The notes: generated from the letters alone by a model not told the origin. A stretch of 64,000 nucleotides of DNA from Diplosphaera chodatii (GCA_032358165.1 JAALGY010000008.1:248001-312000); one strand, 5' to 3'; positions 37,160 through 48,638 are shown, counted from the stretch's first letter. Made by a program: numbers and translations.

Positions 37160-37164
37160 TGTAA
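37160..37164 (+). terminator. Possible TGTAA polyadenylation signal of SDR-2
   Basis: TGTAA about 157 bases after the SDR-2 stop and 78 bases before the convergent LTD stop. Confidence 0.4.
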
Positions 37165-37241
37165 GAACATGCGGGTCCATCAAACAGGAAGAGCTCGGTG
37201 TCCGTTTCAACTGCAGATCCGCTGCAGCTGCAGCCACTCTA

Positions 37242-38420
37242 TCATCGCTCGTCCTTCTGGTAGTCCTCTGCTAGTTGAATGTCGCCGAGCATGGCCTTGA
37301 TCTCCTCCTCTGTGGTCAGCTCCGCTGCCGTCTTGCCATCAGGATCCTGCACGCCCACATGACTCACTCCTGCAGTGTGCTTCCTCGGGCCTGCCAGCAG
37401 ACTGTGGCCCCACACTGGCAGCTCCTAGAACCGATCAACTGCATGGCTGTCTGCTGTCAGCCAGAGTAATTCCAGTGTTGCACGTTGCCAGCGCGGTGCT
37501 TACCATCATGCCTCTGGGACTGCCACAAGATGCCATGTTCCACATGACAAGCAACAAGGGTTCACCTTCACGTTGGCATCTGCTCCGGCGCGCAGCAGCT
37601 CAGCGGTTTTGGGCGTGTCGTTCTCCTTGGCCGCCCACAGCAGCAGGATGTCCGCTGGGTGCAGCCCCGCTGCAGGGTGCACGCGTGACATAGTTTCACC
37701 TCGGAGTGACATCAACAGCGCCACAAGTCGTGAGATCCTCACGCATACAGGACGAGGGTAGGACTTGAATTGCGTCTGACATGCGATGGACTGCGCAACA
37801 GGCAGTGTGCATACGAGTTCCAGAGCAGCATGGCCGAGTCGTGGCGCACATTTGAGAATGTTCTCCAACGCATCATAGGAGCCCTGCAGGCAGCCATGCG
37901 ACTCTGGTCACCCTTTTCCATGCCTCAAGTTCGCTGTCGAATGTGCACGACGAGGCGCCATAGCCACACTGCTCAGCTGATGCTGTGCCTGCCGCCAACT
38001 GCAGGAGGTGCCCACCTGATCTGCCAGCATGCCCATGTAGTTGAAGTACTGCTCCACGTCGTCCTCCGTGTAGTCGTCCCTATTCTGCGTGCCGTACACT
38101 GCAGTGCAGAGTACGCTGCAATGAGAACAGCCGCATGAGCGAATTTTGACATGGCATCTGCATCTCCCTATGTCACACGCACATGTCAGAAACTACACAT
38201 GAGGACCGCCACCTCCAGCCTTCTCAGTCTGGCCGCCAAGCTTGAAGAAGCCCACTGCTGTGGAGCTGACGCCCTCAGGCTGCCGCCGCTGCAGCGGCGC
38301 GGCAAAGCAGCTGTGCTGTGGGCCCTGTCGGCACAGCAGCGGCCTTTGTGCTGTCGAGTGCGCTGATCCGTGACTGCAGCGTACTTGCAGGCCCGAGCAA
38401 CGCGCGTTGAGTGCCTGCAT
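37242..38420 (-). CDS. LTD: LTD/GDC1, chloroplast LHCP import factor with ankyrin repeats
   Basis: In plants LTD carries light-harvesting chlorophyll a/b proteins from the inner-envelope translocon to the stromal SRP pathway. Five exons (38213-38420, 38016-38098, 37850-37883, 37566-37669, 37242-37346) give 177 residues, close to the plant length. The family core is clear: GFFKLGGQTEKAG, VYGTQNRDDYTEDD, VEQYFNYMGMLADQ, GSYDALENIL, LHPADILLLWAAKEND, ELLRAGADANVKDPDGKTAA, then an acidic/Lys tail ending YQKDER. The N-terminus (MQALNARCSGLQVRC, then Ser/Ala/Gln/Arg-rich) has transit-peptide composition. The ATG at 38418-38420 is the first in frame; a TTG precedes it. Stop TGA at 37242-37244. Confidence 0.9.
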
Positions 38421-38917
38421 GGTTGTGCGGGATATCGGGATGCAATGCAGCAAAGCTGAGCGTGTGAGGGCGGTTGGAGGGAGCTGAGGACGATGTCAAG
38501 CTCTACGATTGCTTAAAGTGGTTGCAGGCACGATCGCAAATAGATTGCAGAAGTGCTCTGCGTCAGCACTCAGCAGGGATTTGGCCACCCTTGATCCTTA
38601 TCGGCTGCAAGCGCGAAGCCAGGTCGGAGGTGGGCGGCCGACCCAATGCCCATGTTAGTCAACGGCCCTATGGAAATGAAAGGGGCTTCTGTGCAGTGTG
38701 CACAGGGCCGTCCTGTCACCTTGTGCAAGTGCAACAGGCAGTCGCTGGCACACTGTCCACACTGCTGCATGTCAGAGAATGTCAGCGAGCGACTGCACGC
38801 AGGTAACATGGGCAACTGCACAAAGTGCAGATACCAGCTGAAGCTGCCCGCCATTTCCCACATCGACCGCCGCCATTGGTCAAGGCACAGAGCAGTGTAA
38901 AGTGTTTGGTCCTGCCG
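38421..38917 (-). promoter_or_regulatory. Upstream region of LTD and 3' flank of the MORN gene
   Basis: About 500 bases between two minus-strand genes. A second ORF overlaps the LTD transit region in another frame, but no splice could join it to the LTD core. Nothing else recognised. Confidence 0.4.
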
Positions 38918-39759
38918 CTACACATCATGGCGTGATTGGAGTTGCACCTCTTGTGCAGCTTCAGCACACGACTTCCCCGCCGCTGCCGCTGCATCACAAG
39001 CTGCCTCTTCACCCGGTGTTGTTGCTGCCGTCATTGCCATGCCGTCCGCCGTGCCTCGGGTCTGGGAGCCATCGCTCCAGTGGAGCACCCCGTGCCCCCG
39101 AGGCCGTCCATTGAACAGTCCCTGGAACATCATCCTGCTGGGCTGGCTGCTGTCGCTATCATGCGGCTGCGGCGGTGCAAAGTGGAACACCCCTGCAGAA
39201 TCGATAGATGCTCTTGGGTCAGAGGTGAGTGCTCTCATCTGAGATCGACGGCAGCCACAATGGCTGCAGCACCCTTACAAAATCACAAGTATCAACAGCA
39301 CCCTGGGTGATATCAAAATGCCAGTGTGGCGTAGGCACCTGGGCCCCACATGAGGTTGTCCTTGAAGCTGCCCTCATAGCGCGCCCCATCCGCAGCGCTG
39401 ATCACGCCCAGCCCCTCACGCGCGCCACGGACAAACTGCCCCACGTAGCACGCCAGCGACTTGCCGATCTGTGTCGAGAGCAGAAAATCATCCACGAAAC
39501 CTCAAGGTGTTCTCTGTTGCAGCATGGCGTATGGGGGACACCCATCTCGGCGGGATTGGCAAGGCCCGCTGCAACGTGCACCAGTTTGATCAACATGCCG
39601 CACCCGGCACTTGAGCACGCCAACACCATGCCGCAGGCCGCCCCGCAGTGGACCAGTGTACTGCCCGTCTATTGGGATGATAGCTGCATCCCTTGCAGGC
39701 TGCTGCGTCGCATGCTGCACCCGCTGAGAACCCGACCCTGCGTCACCAATCAGCATCAT
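38918..39759 (-). CDS. Small MORN-repeat protein
   Basis: Three exons (39604-39759, 39339-39468, 38918-39192) join in frame to 186 residues starting MMLIGDAGSGSQRV. At least three MORN-like units are visible: GQYTGPLRGGLRHGVGVL, YVGQFVRGAREGLGVI followed by YEGSFKDNLMWGPG, and FQGLFNGRPRGHGVLHW. The C-terminus is Ala/Glu-rich. MORN repeats act as membrane- or protein-binding scaffolds; no kinase or other catalytic domain is attached. Additional 5' exons upstream of 39759 cannot be excluded: an ORF near 39954-40226 on the same strand is open but could not be joined. Confidence 0.75.
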
Positions 39760-41155
39760 TGACAATGCGGTAGCTGCCCTTAGCCTAGGCAGGAAGCTTT
39801 ACTGTAATCTGGCATGCATCTGTGCCTCAAGCGTCAGATTTGCGTATCCGCGCCTGCAACTGCCTGCCGCTGCTGCAGAGGTGCGGCATGCCCTAGTCTC
39901 CGCCGGAGCGCAGACAAGCAGTTGACATTGTAATGTTCAAATAGAGCTGCATATCACACAGCAACCATTGTGAAGACATCATCTGATGTCTGTGCATGTG
40001 TGCCTTGTAGTTGCGCGCGGCACGGCATGGCAGCTGGCTCAGCGGGTTTGCCTGACAAGTCGGCGCGCTTGACGTCGCTTGATCGGACAGGAACACCTTC
40101 GAACACATAGCCGTGCTTGATCGCTAGGTGACGCGCTTCTGGCAGCCCAAAGCCGTGAGACCCTGCAGCTCCCTCGGCATGCAAGCACACGACCGCCAGC
40201 TGCACGGTATTGTCTGCAACACACATGATGGTCTTCCTAGCAACTTTATATACTCTTTCAGGCCTTTAGTGGTGGCCTGTTGTGCAGGTTCCTGCCCTGC
40301 TCTCGACATGAGCCAGTCCGAGGGAAGCAAGAAGCAGGGCCTGGTCGCACGGGCAACGTTGCATGCCGAGGTCCCTGCGGACTGACCAGAACCCTTTATC
40401 TCTACCTGAGGTATCAAGCGGCAGTTTCAGGAGGTTCGAGCACGGCGCCACATCTCACTCTCTGCAGCCTCATCAGACTTGCATGTTGCCACACGCATCG
40501 GGCAGACTTTGCGGACATCTCATCCCCAACACCCGCTGTGGCCTACAAGCTTTGAAGCTGCAGATCTGCATAGTCTGGTAGTGCAAACCAGGCCGATCGC
40601 CGGTTCAGCGCACACCGTTTAAGCAGTTGTGCGTCTCCACGTTCAAATTTTGAACTACAGCCTCCCTGGTGCACTAGCTACCGTTGGCACACATCAGCAC
40701 CGCACTCGACCTGGGTCTGAGGTGGGATCACTGGCCTGCAAAGGTGACTGCCGAGGCGCTGGAACCTGCTAAGCCATGCTGTGCCACACCCACATCCGGC
40801 CAAGCGGCATGTGCCAGCGTATGTGCTGACAAACTGTTCTGATCGGTAGGTGGCGAGTGGCGAGTGGCGACGCGAAGCACAGCAACAGCATAGCAAGGCA
40901 CACAGCGGAGCAGAGCTGTGCTCCAGGCCGCTGCAATGACGTTGACCGGGAACCGCGGGGCAGCTCGGCGGAGGGAGCCACGCTCCGTACCATTTGGTGT
41001 CGTTCTGCACGTGGGCGCTTGTTGATGAGAAGTGGATTGTCATGGTGCATGTGCGCCAGCTGCCTGTGTTGCACCGATAAAGCACATTCTCTGTGTCTTG
41101 CTTGATTACTTTGACCAGCGCCCGATGAACTGACGTATGTTGAGGCATCGTGCAG
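39760..41155. other. Poorly resolved region between the MORN gene and the coiled-coil exon
   Basis: No firm exon. On + an ATG at 40308 starts MSQSEGSKKQGL, then a GTCGCA donor whose phase (0) would fit the exon at 41156, so it may be exon 1 of that gene. On - an ORF at 39954-40226 (EARHLAIKHGYVFEGVPV) has plausible codons but no recognised domain. Confidence 0.4.
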
Positions 41156-41437
41156 GGCTTGCTCGAAGTGAACGAGCGCCTGGACAAGGCAGAGGCTGCC
41201 AGCAGAGCGTACGCCCAGCAGGCTTCTCGCGACCGCGTGCTGATGATGAATGGCCTATGTCAGCTGCAGCAGCAGGCGATGGCCACATTTCGGGCTGGGG
41301 CAAGGGCAGACCGTGACTCCCGGAATGAGATGATGAAGGAGGTCCTGCTGATCTTGGGTAAGGCAGCGATCGCCAAGCAACAGGACAGTGAGCCAAAGGT
41401 GCCCGATCAGTCCGAAGCTGAGCAGTGTGGACAATGA
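41156..41437 (+). CDS. Last exon of a small coiled-coil protein, 5' end unresolved
   Basis: After a CGTGCAG acceptor the frame reads GLLEVNERLDKAEAASRAYA and continues with Gln/Arg/Glu-rich helical sequence (QLQQQAMATFRAGARADRD, NEMMKEVLLILGKAAIAKQQ) to a TGA at 41435-41437. Heptad-like spacing suggests a coiled coil. There is no ATG at the start of the frame, so at least one exon lies upstream, possibly at 40308-40343. No family recognised. A TGTAA at 41781-41785 is a distant poly(A) candidate. Confidence 0.5.
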   Translation, partial: GLLEVNERLDKAEAASRAYAQQASRDRVLMMNGLCQLQQQAMATFRAGARADRDSRNEMMKEVLLILGKAAIAKQQDSEPKVPDQSEAEQCGQ

Positions 41438-42054
41438 TCAGCTGAACATGCAAGCCGCTTCATATCTCTGCTCTGGTTGAACTGCTGCCAGCAAGTCACT
41501 TGCTCTTGCAGTGAGACTGAACGCGTGCGGGCTGTTGCCATTGCGTTTAAGATCGTGGTTTCGAGCCGACAAGCTTTGCTGTTGCACCGAATGTATTTTT
41601 ATAGCGGTGACTCATTGTTGTAGAGCTGGGACTGTCAGGAGCCTGGGCAGAATGAACACGAGCAGCACATTCCATGTAGACCTCTGATTTTGTCAGTGTC
41701 GTGTTTTACTGAGCACCGTGCAATCCTGTGCGTTGTCTACCGGTGGTTTCTATGCGAGGCGTGAATGTGCATGCATTGCCTGTAATGAGTGCGCCTCTTG
41801 ACTTGGTAACATGTGCTGGTCATGTCGCAGAATGTACAGCAATGTGAATGCAAAAGATGTGTGGCAACAGGGCGTTGAGGATTGGGTGTGTGCCATGCGC
41901 CGCCGAATACCGCAGCTGTTTCTGCTTGCTGCTGAGATGCTGCCTCGAATGCCCGCCAGTCAAAAGGGGACCTTCGGTGAATGGGGGTTACGGGCCCTTT
42001 CTCCGACTGATTGGCCTAAAGGTAGGTCTCTGAGCTGAATCGGGCCACTGGGCC
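41438..42054 (+). promoter_or_regulatory. Upstream region of the dual-MBD gene, with a 75-codon ORF
   Basis: An ORF from ATG 41811 to a stop at 42036-42038 (contains DVWQQGVEDWVCAMRRR) ends 16 bases before the ATG at 42055. It also contains a strong-looking GTAGGT donor at 42022. It may be an upstream ORF in the leader, an alternative 5' exon, or chance. Confidence 0.35.
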
Positions 42055-45000
42055 ATGCGCCCCGGCGCCCAGTTGCACGCCCGCGCGGCGGCGACAACCC
42101 CGTGGCTGCGCCACATCATGGAATACGTGCCGAATGCGACGGCTGCCGCGGGCCTGTCGGCGGCGCAGATCGCCAAGGCGCTGGGCTTGACGCCCGCTGA
42201 GCAGAAGCAGGTGCAGGCAGCGGGGCCCGGGCCACGCAAGGCCCCAAAACCGCGGCAGAACTTCTCGGTGCGCTCGCTTTTGGTATATTGTGACCTGCTG
42301 AACGTTGCAGCACGTTCCGCCGGGTGGTTTGCATGCACTGCCATTGGCCAAGCCTGTGCCACAGTGGGCACTCGCTGACATGAGGTCTGCTGTTCTCGCA
42401 GGGCTTCGAGCTGTCCGCCGATGCGCTGGAGAGCCTTAGGGCGTGGTTGCTGAACAAGGTGCGACCCTGTGCCAGAACACTTGCACTCCCTGCTGGGCAG
42501 TGCTTGCGCTGCCTGCAAGGCACACCCAACCGCCCGCGGTCACCTTACGAAGCGCCCCTGCCCTGGGTTTCGGGGCGTCCCAGCTGCTGCCTGCACAGCC
42601 AGCAAGCCTCTGAGCCGGCCGCCGATGCCTGCACCGCCGCCAGGCGGCTGCTGAGGCTGCTGGGGCGGCTGCTGCAACGCTGGCACCGGCAGTGCCTGCG
42701 GCACAGCACTGTGTCTCGGCGTGCCGCCGGATCAGCTGCATGCTGGCTCATCGAGCTCATGCTTGCAGTATCGATGCAGCCCGACGCTGGGGCAGCAGCA
42801 GTAGGGGCATCTTAGAGGGGTTGCAGGACAGTTTCAAGGTGGCGCCCCAATCCTGGCCAGGCTGCTGGCTGGCAATGAGACCTGTCCACCGGCCTGCCGG
42901 CTGTCCTGCACTGCCGGCCAGCTGCAGCGGGCGGTTGCAAGGCGGCGGGGCCGCGCTGACGAAGATTCCACGCGGCTGCCGCACACCACAAAGTCCTCGC
43001 TGACAACCCTTCCGCGGCTGCAGCCTGCCACTGCTCCACACCCACTCAGGCTGTCCCTGCGACTGGCTGCAGGGCGTCGCACTGCCGGAGGGCTACACAG
43101 CAGAGGTGAAGGCGCGCGAGCGCGTGGGCACTGAGACAGGCGCCATACGCCTTGACACGGTAGGCTCTGTGCATACCTGGTGCAGAATCTAAGCCTCCTG
43201 AAGCCTTGAACCACAGCATCTCCATCGCTGCATGCCAGATGCGTGATGGACACTTCCTGACGGCTGATGCTCACTGTGCGCAGTACTACTACGATGGCCA
43301 GGGCCGCCGCTACCGCTCGAAGAATGAGGTGCGGCACCCAGCGCATCTGCTATCCAGCTGCAGTGTTGCCCTGTATGCTCGTATGTTCTCCTCGCTAGCT
43401 TGCGACCCCAACACGTCAAGACCTGCAACGTTGCACTTCCATGACGCCGGCAGTTGTCGGTGTGTGCTCCTGAGCCTCAGAGCCATCGTACACCTGACTG
43501 CCGGGAGGTCAGGCCAGCCGCCAGCCGGGTGACAAGTGTCTCACCCTCCTGCGCAGGTGGCCAAGGAGCTGGGCCTGCAGATCGGCAAGTCCGACGCGCC
43601 GCAGCTGGCGGTCGAGAAGGCCGCCGCCGCCAAGGGCAAGGGCGGGAAGGGCAAGAAGGCGAAGGAGGCGACGCCCGCGGGGCCGCCCCCGCAGCAGCCG
43701 CAGCACGACCCCATCAAGGTGAATAATGCGCTGCATGCAGCCTGCGTTGGAATCACGCGCGGATGACCTGGCTGCACCTCAAGCATGCTTTGATGTGCGC
43801 ACGGCGCATGCCCGAAAGCTTAGTATGGTCCGGCACAGGGCTTAATGTTGGCCATCGTTCTTGCAGCTTTTCCTGGTGCATGCATGCCGATGCCCTGCTG
43901 CTTGTGCAGTCTCCAGGCTATGCCTCCAACATGCGCAAGGTGCACATGGGGTCAACTCAAGCGTCTGCTTTGCACAGTGCCGGGGCATCCTCCACGCGTG
44001 TGCAGGTGCTGCTCCGGATAGGCGGGCGGGCGCTGGGCGGCGGCAGCGACGCCGAGGCCGGCGGGCTCGGCAACGGGGCGGAGGCCCCGTCGCCGCAGCC
44101 CAAGGGTGGGCGCCCCCGCACCTGCTGAGCGCTCATCGTGTTGCTGCGCCCCCATGGTGGCGAGGCTCGCTGTTCATGCTGCGGCGCATGCTGCAGCAGC
44201 AGCATGGTTTGATTGACGTGATTGGACTTTCCACTGCTCAAAATCTGGCCAATGCTGGCCCGTCGCCATCCCGCCAGCAGCCAGACGCACCCCAGCCATT
44301 TCAGCTGCGACCGGCCTGGGGCGGCAAGCCGCGGAACCCTGTGTCCCTTGCCATGCCCGTTGGCTTGCCGCGCTGCAAGGGTGGTGCCACGACTGCGACG
44401 TTTCGCATGTGCGCAGGCGCGCAGCAGCTGCCGCGGTGGGGCGGCATGCGGGCGCGCTCGACGTCGGCCGCCCCCGAGGGCAGCCGCCCCGGCAGCGGCG
44501 ACGCCGGCAGCGGCGACGGCAGCGGCAGCGGCGACGCGGATCGCGACGCCGACACGGCAGCGACGGCGCAGGGTAAGCGCCGACCTGCACGATGCACCCT
44601 GCCTCCTCTCCTGCAACTTGCAACATCAGACACTGGAGGTGAAGGCCAGGTTGTAAGCATCTGCATTTGGCAGCCTAGCTCCAGCGTCGCAACATTCTAT
44701 CCTGCACTCACCGCTCAGGTGCCAAGCGGCAGCGGTCGGGGCCCTGCGCCCCCAACGGCCGGAAGGGGCCAGTCGCCGCCGGGCAGCAGCCGGAGGCAGA
44801 TGCGGAGGACTCGCAGGTGGGCAGAGGACTCGGTCGCCCGCTTGTGCCTGCCATGCCTCGGTCCCAGCCCTGCACGACCCGGTGGTATACCGTCTGGTCT
44901 GTCAAGTTTTTTCAGTTTTTTGGCTGCGCCTGCTTGCAGACTTGCATGATGTGCCGGAGGCTCTATCGTTAGAGCTGCCTTTTTCACCTCTTACCCCCCT

Positions 45001-47562
45001 TTCTGTTAGTTTTCGCTTCTATCGCTTGGCAGGGGGAGGAGCCCCTGGGGCGGCACCCGAACGGCGGTTTCACTACAGACCTGCCCTCTTGGACTGTTGG
45101 TCCCCTCTGCACACCTCCCGATCCCTTCTTGCTGTCCGCCGCACAGGGGGAGGAGCCCCTGGGGCGGCACCCGGACGGCGGCCTCATCACGGAGCTGCCG
45201 GAGCCGCTGAACGTGAGCCGGCCGCAGCAGCGGGGCGTGGGCGCCGAGGACTACGCGCCCCCCGAGACGCTCAAGGTGCGCCACCAAACCCCATGAGTTG
45301 GTGTTGTGTATCCTGTTTCCAAGCGGGGAATGCGGTTATGTATGTCAGCAGGCAATAACATGGAGCTTTTTCTTGGCTGCGTGCAAAGCCTTTGAGGGTG
45401 CACTGGCCGCACGGCTTCACACGAGACCGCTTCCGCTACAGGGCCGGCGGCGAGCGGCAGAGACGGCGCGCCTCGAGCGCATCGTTGCCCAGCGGCGGGC
45501 GGCGCGCGAGGCGGCCCGGGCGGCCCACAGGGCGCCGGCCCCCCTGCACCGGCTGCTGGCGGCGGCGCTGGGGTGCGCGGTGCCGCCGCCGCCCGACCCC
45601 GCGACGCTGCCCAAGCGCCCGCCCAGCGCAGGTGCACCCTTCTCCCTGGCGAGCGTGGTCGGCCTCGACGTGTGATGATGGTATTGAGCGGCAGGGGCGG
45701 CCCAACGCCGCCTGAGATGCCCACCATCATGCCGGGCAAGGGGAGGGCTTAAGCCGATGCACAGTGCACCTTGGTTTGGACAGCAGGGCGGCCTGATGGA
45801 CTGGCAACTCGGCGTCGCAGCCGGTCCTTTCATGGCACAGCAGATTGATGATCTCGGTACATGGGAGCGACGGAACAGCGCTGGGTCAGGAGCTGAGGTG
45901 GCGCGTGTTCCTGGGCGCAGGCAAGCCGAGGCAGTCGCGGGCGCCGGCCGCCGAGGGCGGCGGCCCCCGCAAGGTGTCCGGCAAGCTGTTCATGAGCGGC
46001 GCCTTCAAGCCCGCCCCGGTGCGGCCGCCCCACCGTGCACCAAGTCCAGCTCTTCTAGCTACATCCTCCCTCTGCCGCGCCCGTACTGCTGGCAGCACAC
46101 GACCGGCCTGTCCTGCTTTCCAGACTGAGAGCCCACCCTGTGGTCCCTCATCTGCCACCCGCATGGGGCAGACAAGCTTGGATGAAGGCTCCCATCCCCT
46201 GGCCCTTGCGATGCCCATGCAGCCTGGCGCCGGCACAGCAGTCGGCTCGCAGCCGCATGCCACCAAGCAACCAGCTGTTCCGTGCGGCATCGCACCACCA
46301 GCATGCTGCCTGACGATGGACACACTTTCTGTGACGCATGCAGGGCACCGAGGTGGAGAAGCTGGCGGCGTTCGTGGCGGGCGCGGGCGGGGCGCTGGGC
46401 GAGGGGTGGTCCGCCAAGCGGCGGCTGCGCACCGCGGGCATCCGCGCCGGGGCGTACGACACCTACTACATCTCCCCCGACGGCGAGGTGCGGTTGCGTA
46501 CCATGTGCTGTCAGGTCTGGAAGTCATTCTGCTTGCATGGCCGTCAGGGCTGGAGACCTTTTCGTCATGCATGCTTTCACACTGAAGAAGGCCCTGCACA
46601 GGAAGGAGGACCATGCTGCTGAGACCCTGACCCTCTGCACCACCACCGATAGGTGTGCCGGTCACGGGCAGAGGTGGTGCGGTACCTCAACTCCACCGGG
46701 CAGTTTAACGCAGCCGGCTCCGGCGCCGCCGCCGCAGCAGCGGCGCAGGCGGCCAAGGCCCCCCCTGCAGCGTCGCCCGCCGACGTCGCAGCAGCAGACA
46801 CAGCGATGGCAGACGCGGCGGTCCCAGCAGACACCGGCGCACGTCCGCCGGAAGGGCAGCATGCCGGCGGCGGGGCAGCGGCAGCCGAGCCCTCAGCAGA
46901 GCAGCAGGCAGCGGAGGATGCCAGTGCTGACAAGGCTGCTGCGGCGGCGGCAGAGCGCAGGGCAGCTAGGCAGCGGCGCAAGGGGCAGAAGCGGAAACGG
47001 GAGGCGGAGGCCGCGGCGGCGGCGGCAGCGGAGGCAGCAGCGGAAGCTGCGGCGGCCGCGCAGGCAGACGACGAGGCGGCACCTCAGCTGGAGCCACGGC
47101 ATCCGCACGAGGAGCCACACCGGCAGCAGCCCCGCAGCCCGCAGCAGCCCTGTAACGGCTTTGCCGCCAGCCCGCCGCCGCCGCCGCAGCAGCAGCAGCA
47201 GCAGCCGCTGCCGGTCAGGCAGCCGGCGGCGGACCCAGAGGGCCATGCACTCGAGGTGGGCTCACACACAACCACCCGAAGTTCCTACCTCTGATGTGGC
47301 GTACGGTTGGGATGCGGGTGCTGCGGCAAGCCTGTCGGCTCAGGTGGCTGCCGATGCAGACTGTGGGGTGTGCAGTGTGCCGTGTTGGTGGCCCATTCGC
47401 CCTGGTGAAAGCTGCACCCCGCCCCTGTCGCATCGATCTCACGGCGCTGCTGTCCTGCGCCAGGTGCACGCGGCGCTGCTGGGGCTGCCCAGGCACACAC
47501 CGTCGCCGCCGCGGCCGCCGCCGCATGCGCCGCCGCCCGAAGTCATGGCGGCCTGGGTCTGA
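42055..47562 (+). CDS. Protein with two methyl-CpG-binding-like (MBD) domains
   Basis: Fourteen exons keep phase to 740 residues: 42055-42267, 42402-42458, 43073-43159, 43284-43328, 43557-43718, 44006-44105, 44417-44572, 44719-44816, 45147-45275, 45442-45631, 45879-46018, 46344-46487, 46653-47255, 47464-47562. MBD-A spans LPEGYTAEVKARERVG, YYYDGQGRRYRSKNE, VAKELGL; MBD-B spans GEGWSAKRRLRTAG, YDTYYISPDGE, CRSRAEVVRYLN. Lys/Gly/Ala-rich (KGKGGKGKKAKEA), Ser/Gly/Asp-rich and Gln/Pro-rich linkers surround them; RQRRKGQKRKREAE resembles a nuclear localisation signal. A stop at 45675 would end a shorter form, but splicing 45631 to 45879 keeps frame (PPSA/ALGQELRW). Predicted nuclear chromatin reader. 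Whether either domain binds methylated CpG cannot be read from sequence. Confidence 0.75.
43073..43590 (+). other. MBD-like domain A
   Basis: Encoded by exons 43073-43159, 43284-43328 and the start of 43557-43718. It shows the LPxGY entry, a basic strand-loop region, then YYYD-G-RRYRSK-EVA-LGL, matching the core of plant and animal MBDs (YxxPxGKxFRSKxExxxYL). Confidence 0.75.
45030..45181 (+). repeat. Duplicated splice acceptor plus exon start
   Basis: A 38-base segment beginning CAGGGGGAGGAGCCCC occurs at 45030-45067 and again at 45144-45181 with one mismatch. The downstream copy is used in the gene model; the upstream copy lies in the intron and is 114 bases (38 codons) away with an open frame between. 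Confidence 0.85.
46344..46720 (+). other. MBD-like domain B
   Basis: Exon 46344-46487 and the start of 46653-47255. GEGW is followed by an Arg/Lys-rich stretch, YDTYYISPDGE, then CRSRAEVVRYLN. The Tyr/Asp/Arg pattern of the MBD core is kept. The intron splits the domain at a different place from those in domain A. Confidence 0.75.
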
Positions 47563-48638
47563 GGCGCGGCATGCTCCACACAGCCGACCCTAAGCCCTAG
47601 GGCATGCGCCCCTGAGGCCCCTGCTGATTCGGCCTCTGCGTGTGCTGCTGATGGCGCCGCCGCCGCCGCCGCCGCCAGTGGCAACCAGGCCCGGCAGCAG
47701 TCTGCTGTTGTCCCTGCAGCTGCCCGGCTTCCTCTGCCAGGTGGGTCGCAGCCCTGTGGCTCATTTGGCTTCCGCCACAGCGCACCCCTGCTTCTGCAGC
47801 AGAGGTGGTGTCAAGCATAGGAGTTACCTTGAGCAGCATGGAACAAATGGCAGTCTGCAGCTCATGGGCTGTGGTAGCTCAGATTCGAAGTGAGCGTGCT
47901 GCCTTTGTTTAGAGCATGTACAACCATGTACATCCTGCAGTGGTAGAGCAGGTTGCAGGATGTGCTTGCATGGTGATCACTAGTGTAACGAACTTCTCAT
48001 GATCATCCAAGTGATTACAAGTCAGCCCACGATATACCGGTACATGGACCAAAAGGAACAAATGGAATATCCCAGCTGGGCATAGCAGTCATCAAATTGC
48101 TGCACACATGCACTTCGCAATGATACAAAACATGCAACTACACACAAGTCACAGCAGGCACAAGAGCGGCGCTGGTAGCAGCAGCCCTCAACCACTCGCT
48201 GAACACAGCAAACATCGGCGGGCGGCTGCTATCAGCACCAGAAACAGGCTAACAGATGAGGCACCATTTGGAACGAAGATGGCCCTTAGATCGGCCCGAG
48301 ATGCACAAAGTTTCAGGTGTAACACATAGGGTTGTCGCCAAACTCTATCAGGCGGATAGCAAATGTTGCTATGGTGGCGGCATTTGGGTTGCCTGATAGC
48401 ATGAAACCACCCGCAGAAGTAGAGGGGCTTTAGGGTTTTATTCCTGTGACGGCACACGCTTGTGCGGCGGCAGTGTGTGTCTCCTGACATAGCGGCCTGT
48501 GCTAGGGCCTGCGCCCAGTTGGCAGTATCTGGCTGCTGCCGGCAGCCTGGTTCAGGCAGTATTCGTTATATGGCTGACGTGTATTTATACAGCTAAAAAT
48601 GTGTAGCTCTGGGCTGCAGCTCCAGTGCAGCCGCTCGC
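47563..48638. other. Convergent intergenic region
   Basis: 3' flanks of the dual-MBD gene (+) and the polyQ/H membrane protein (-). A TGTAA at 47984-47988 is 420 bases past the plus stop. A TATTTATA at about 48579-48586 followed by an ATG at 48599 looks promoter-like on + but opens only a mirror ORF of the minus gene. Confidence 0.45.

Noticed and set aside
38275..38499. Alternative transit-peptide-like frame MTSSSAPSNRPH upstream of LTD
   Set aside because: It has transit-like composition, but no donor/acceptor could bring it into the LTD frame; the ATG at 38418-38420 is directly in frame.
46282..47562. 426-residue plus-strand ORF, Arg/Gln-rich
   Set aside because: It runs through two introns of the dual-MBD gene in another frame; only its last exon is genuine.
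47642..47893. Plus-strand ORF beginning MLLMAPPPPPPP
   Set aside because: Lies in the 3' flank of the dual-MBD gene; no signal peptide logic, no splice partner, poor codon character after the proline run.
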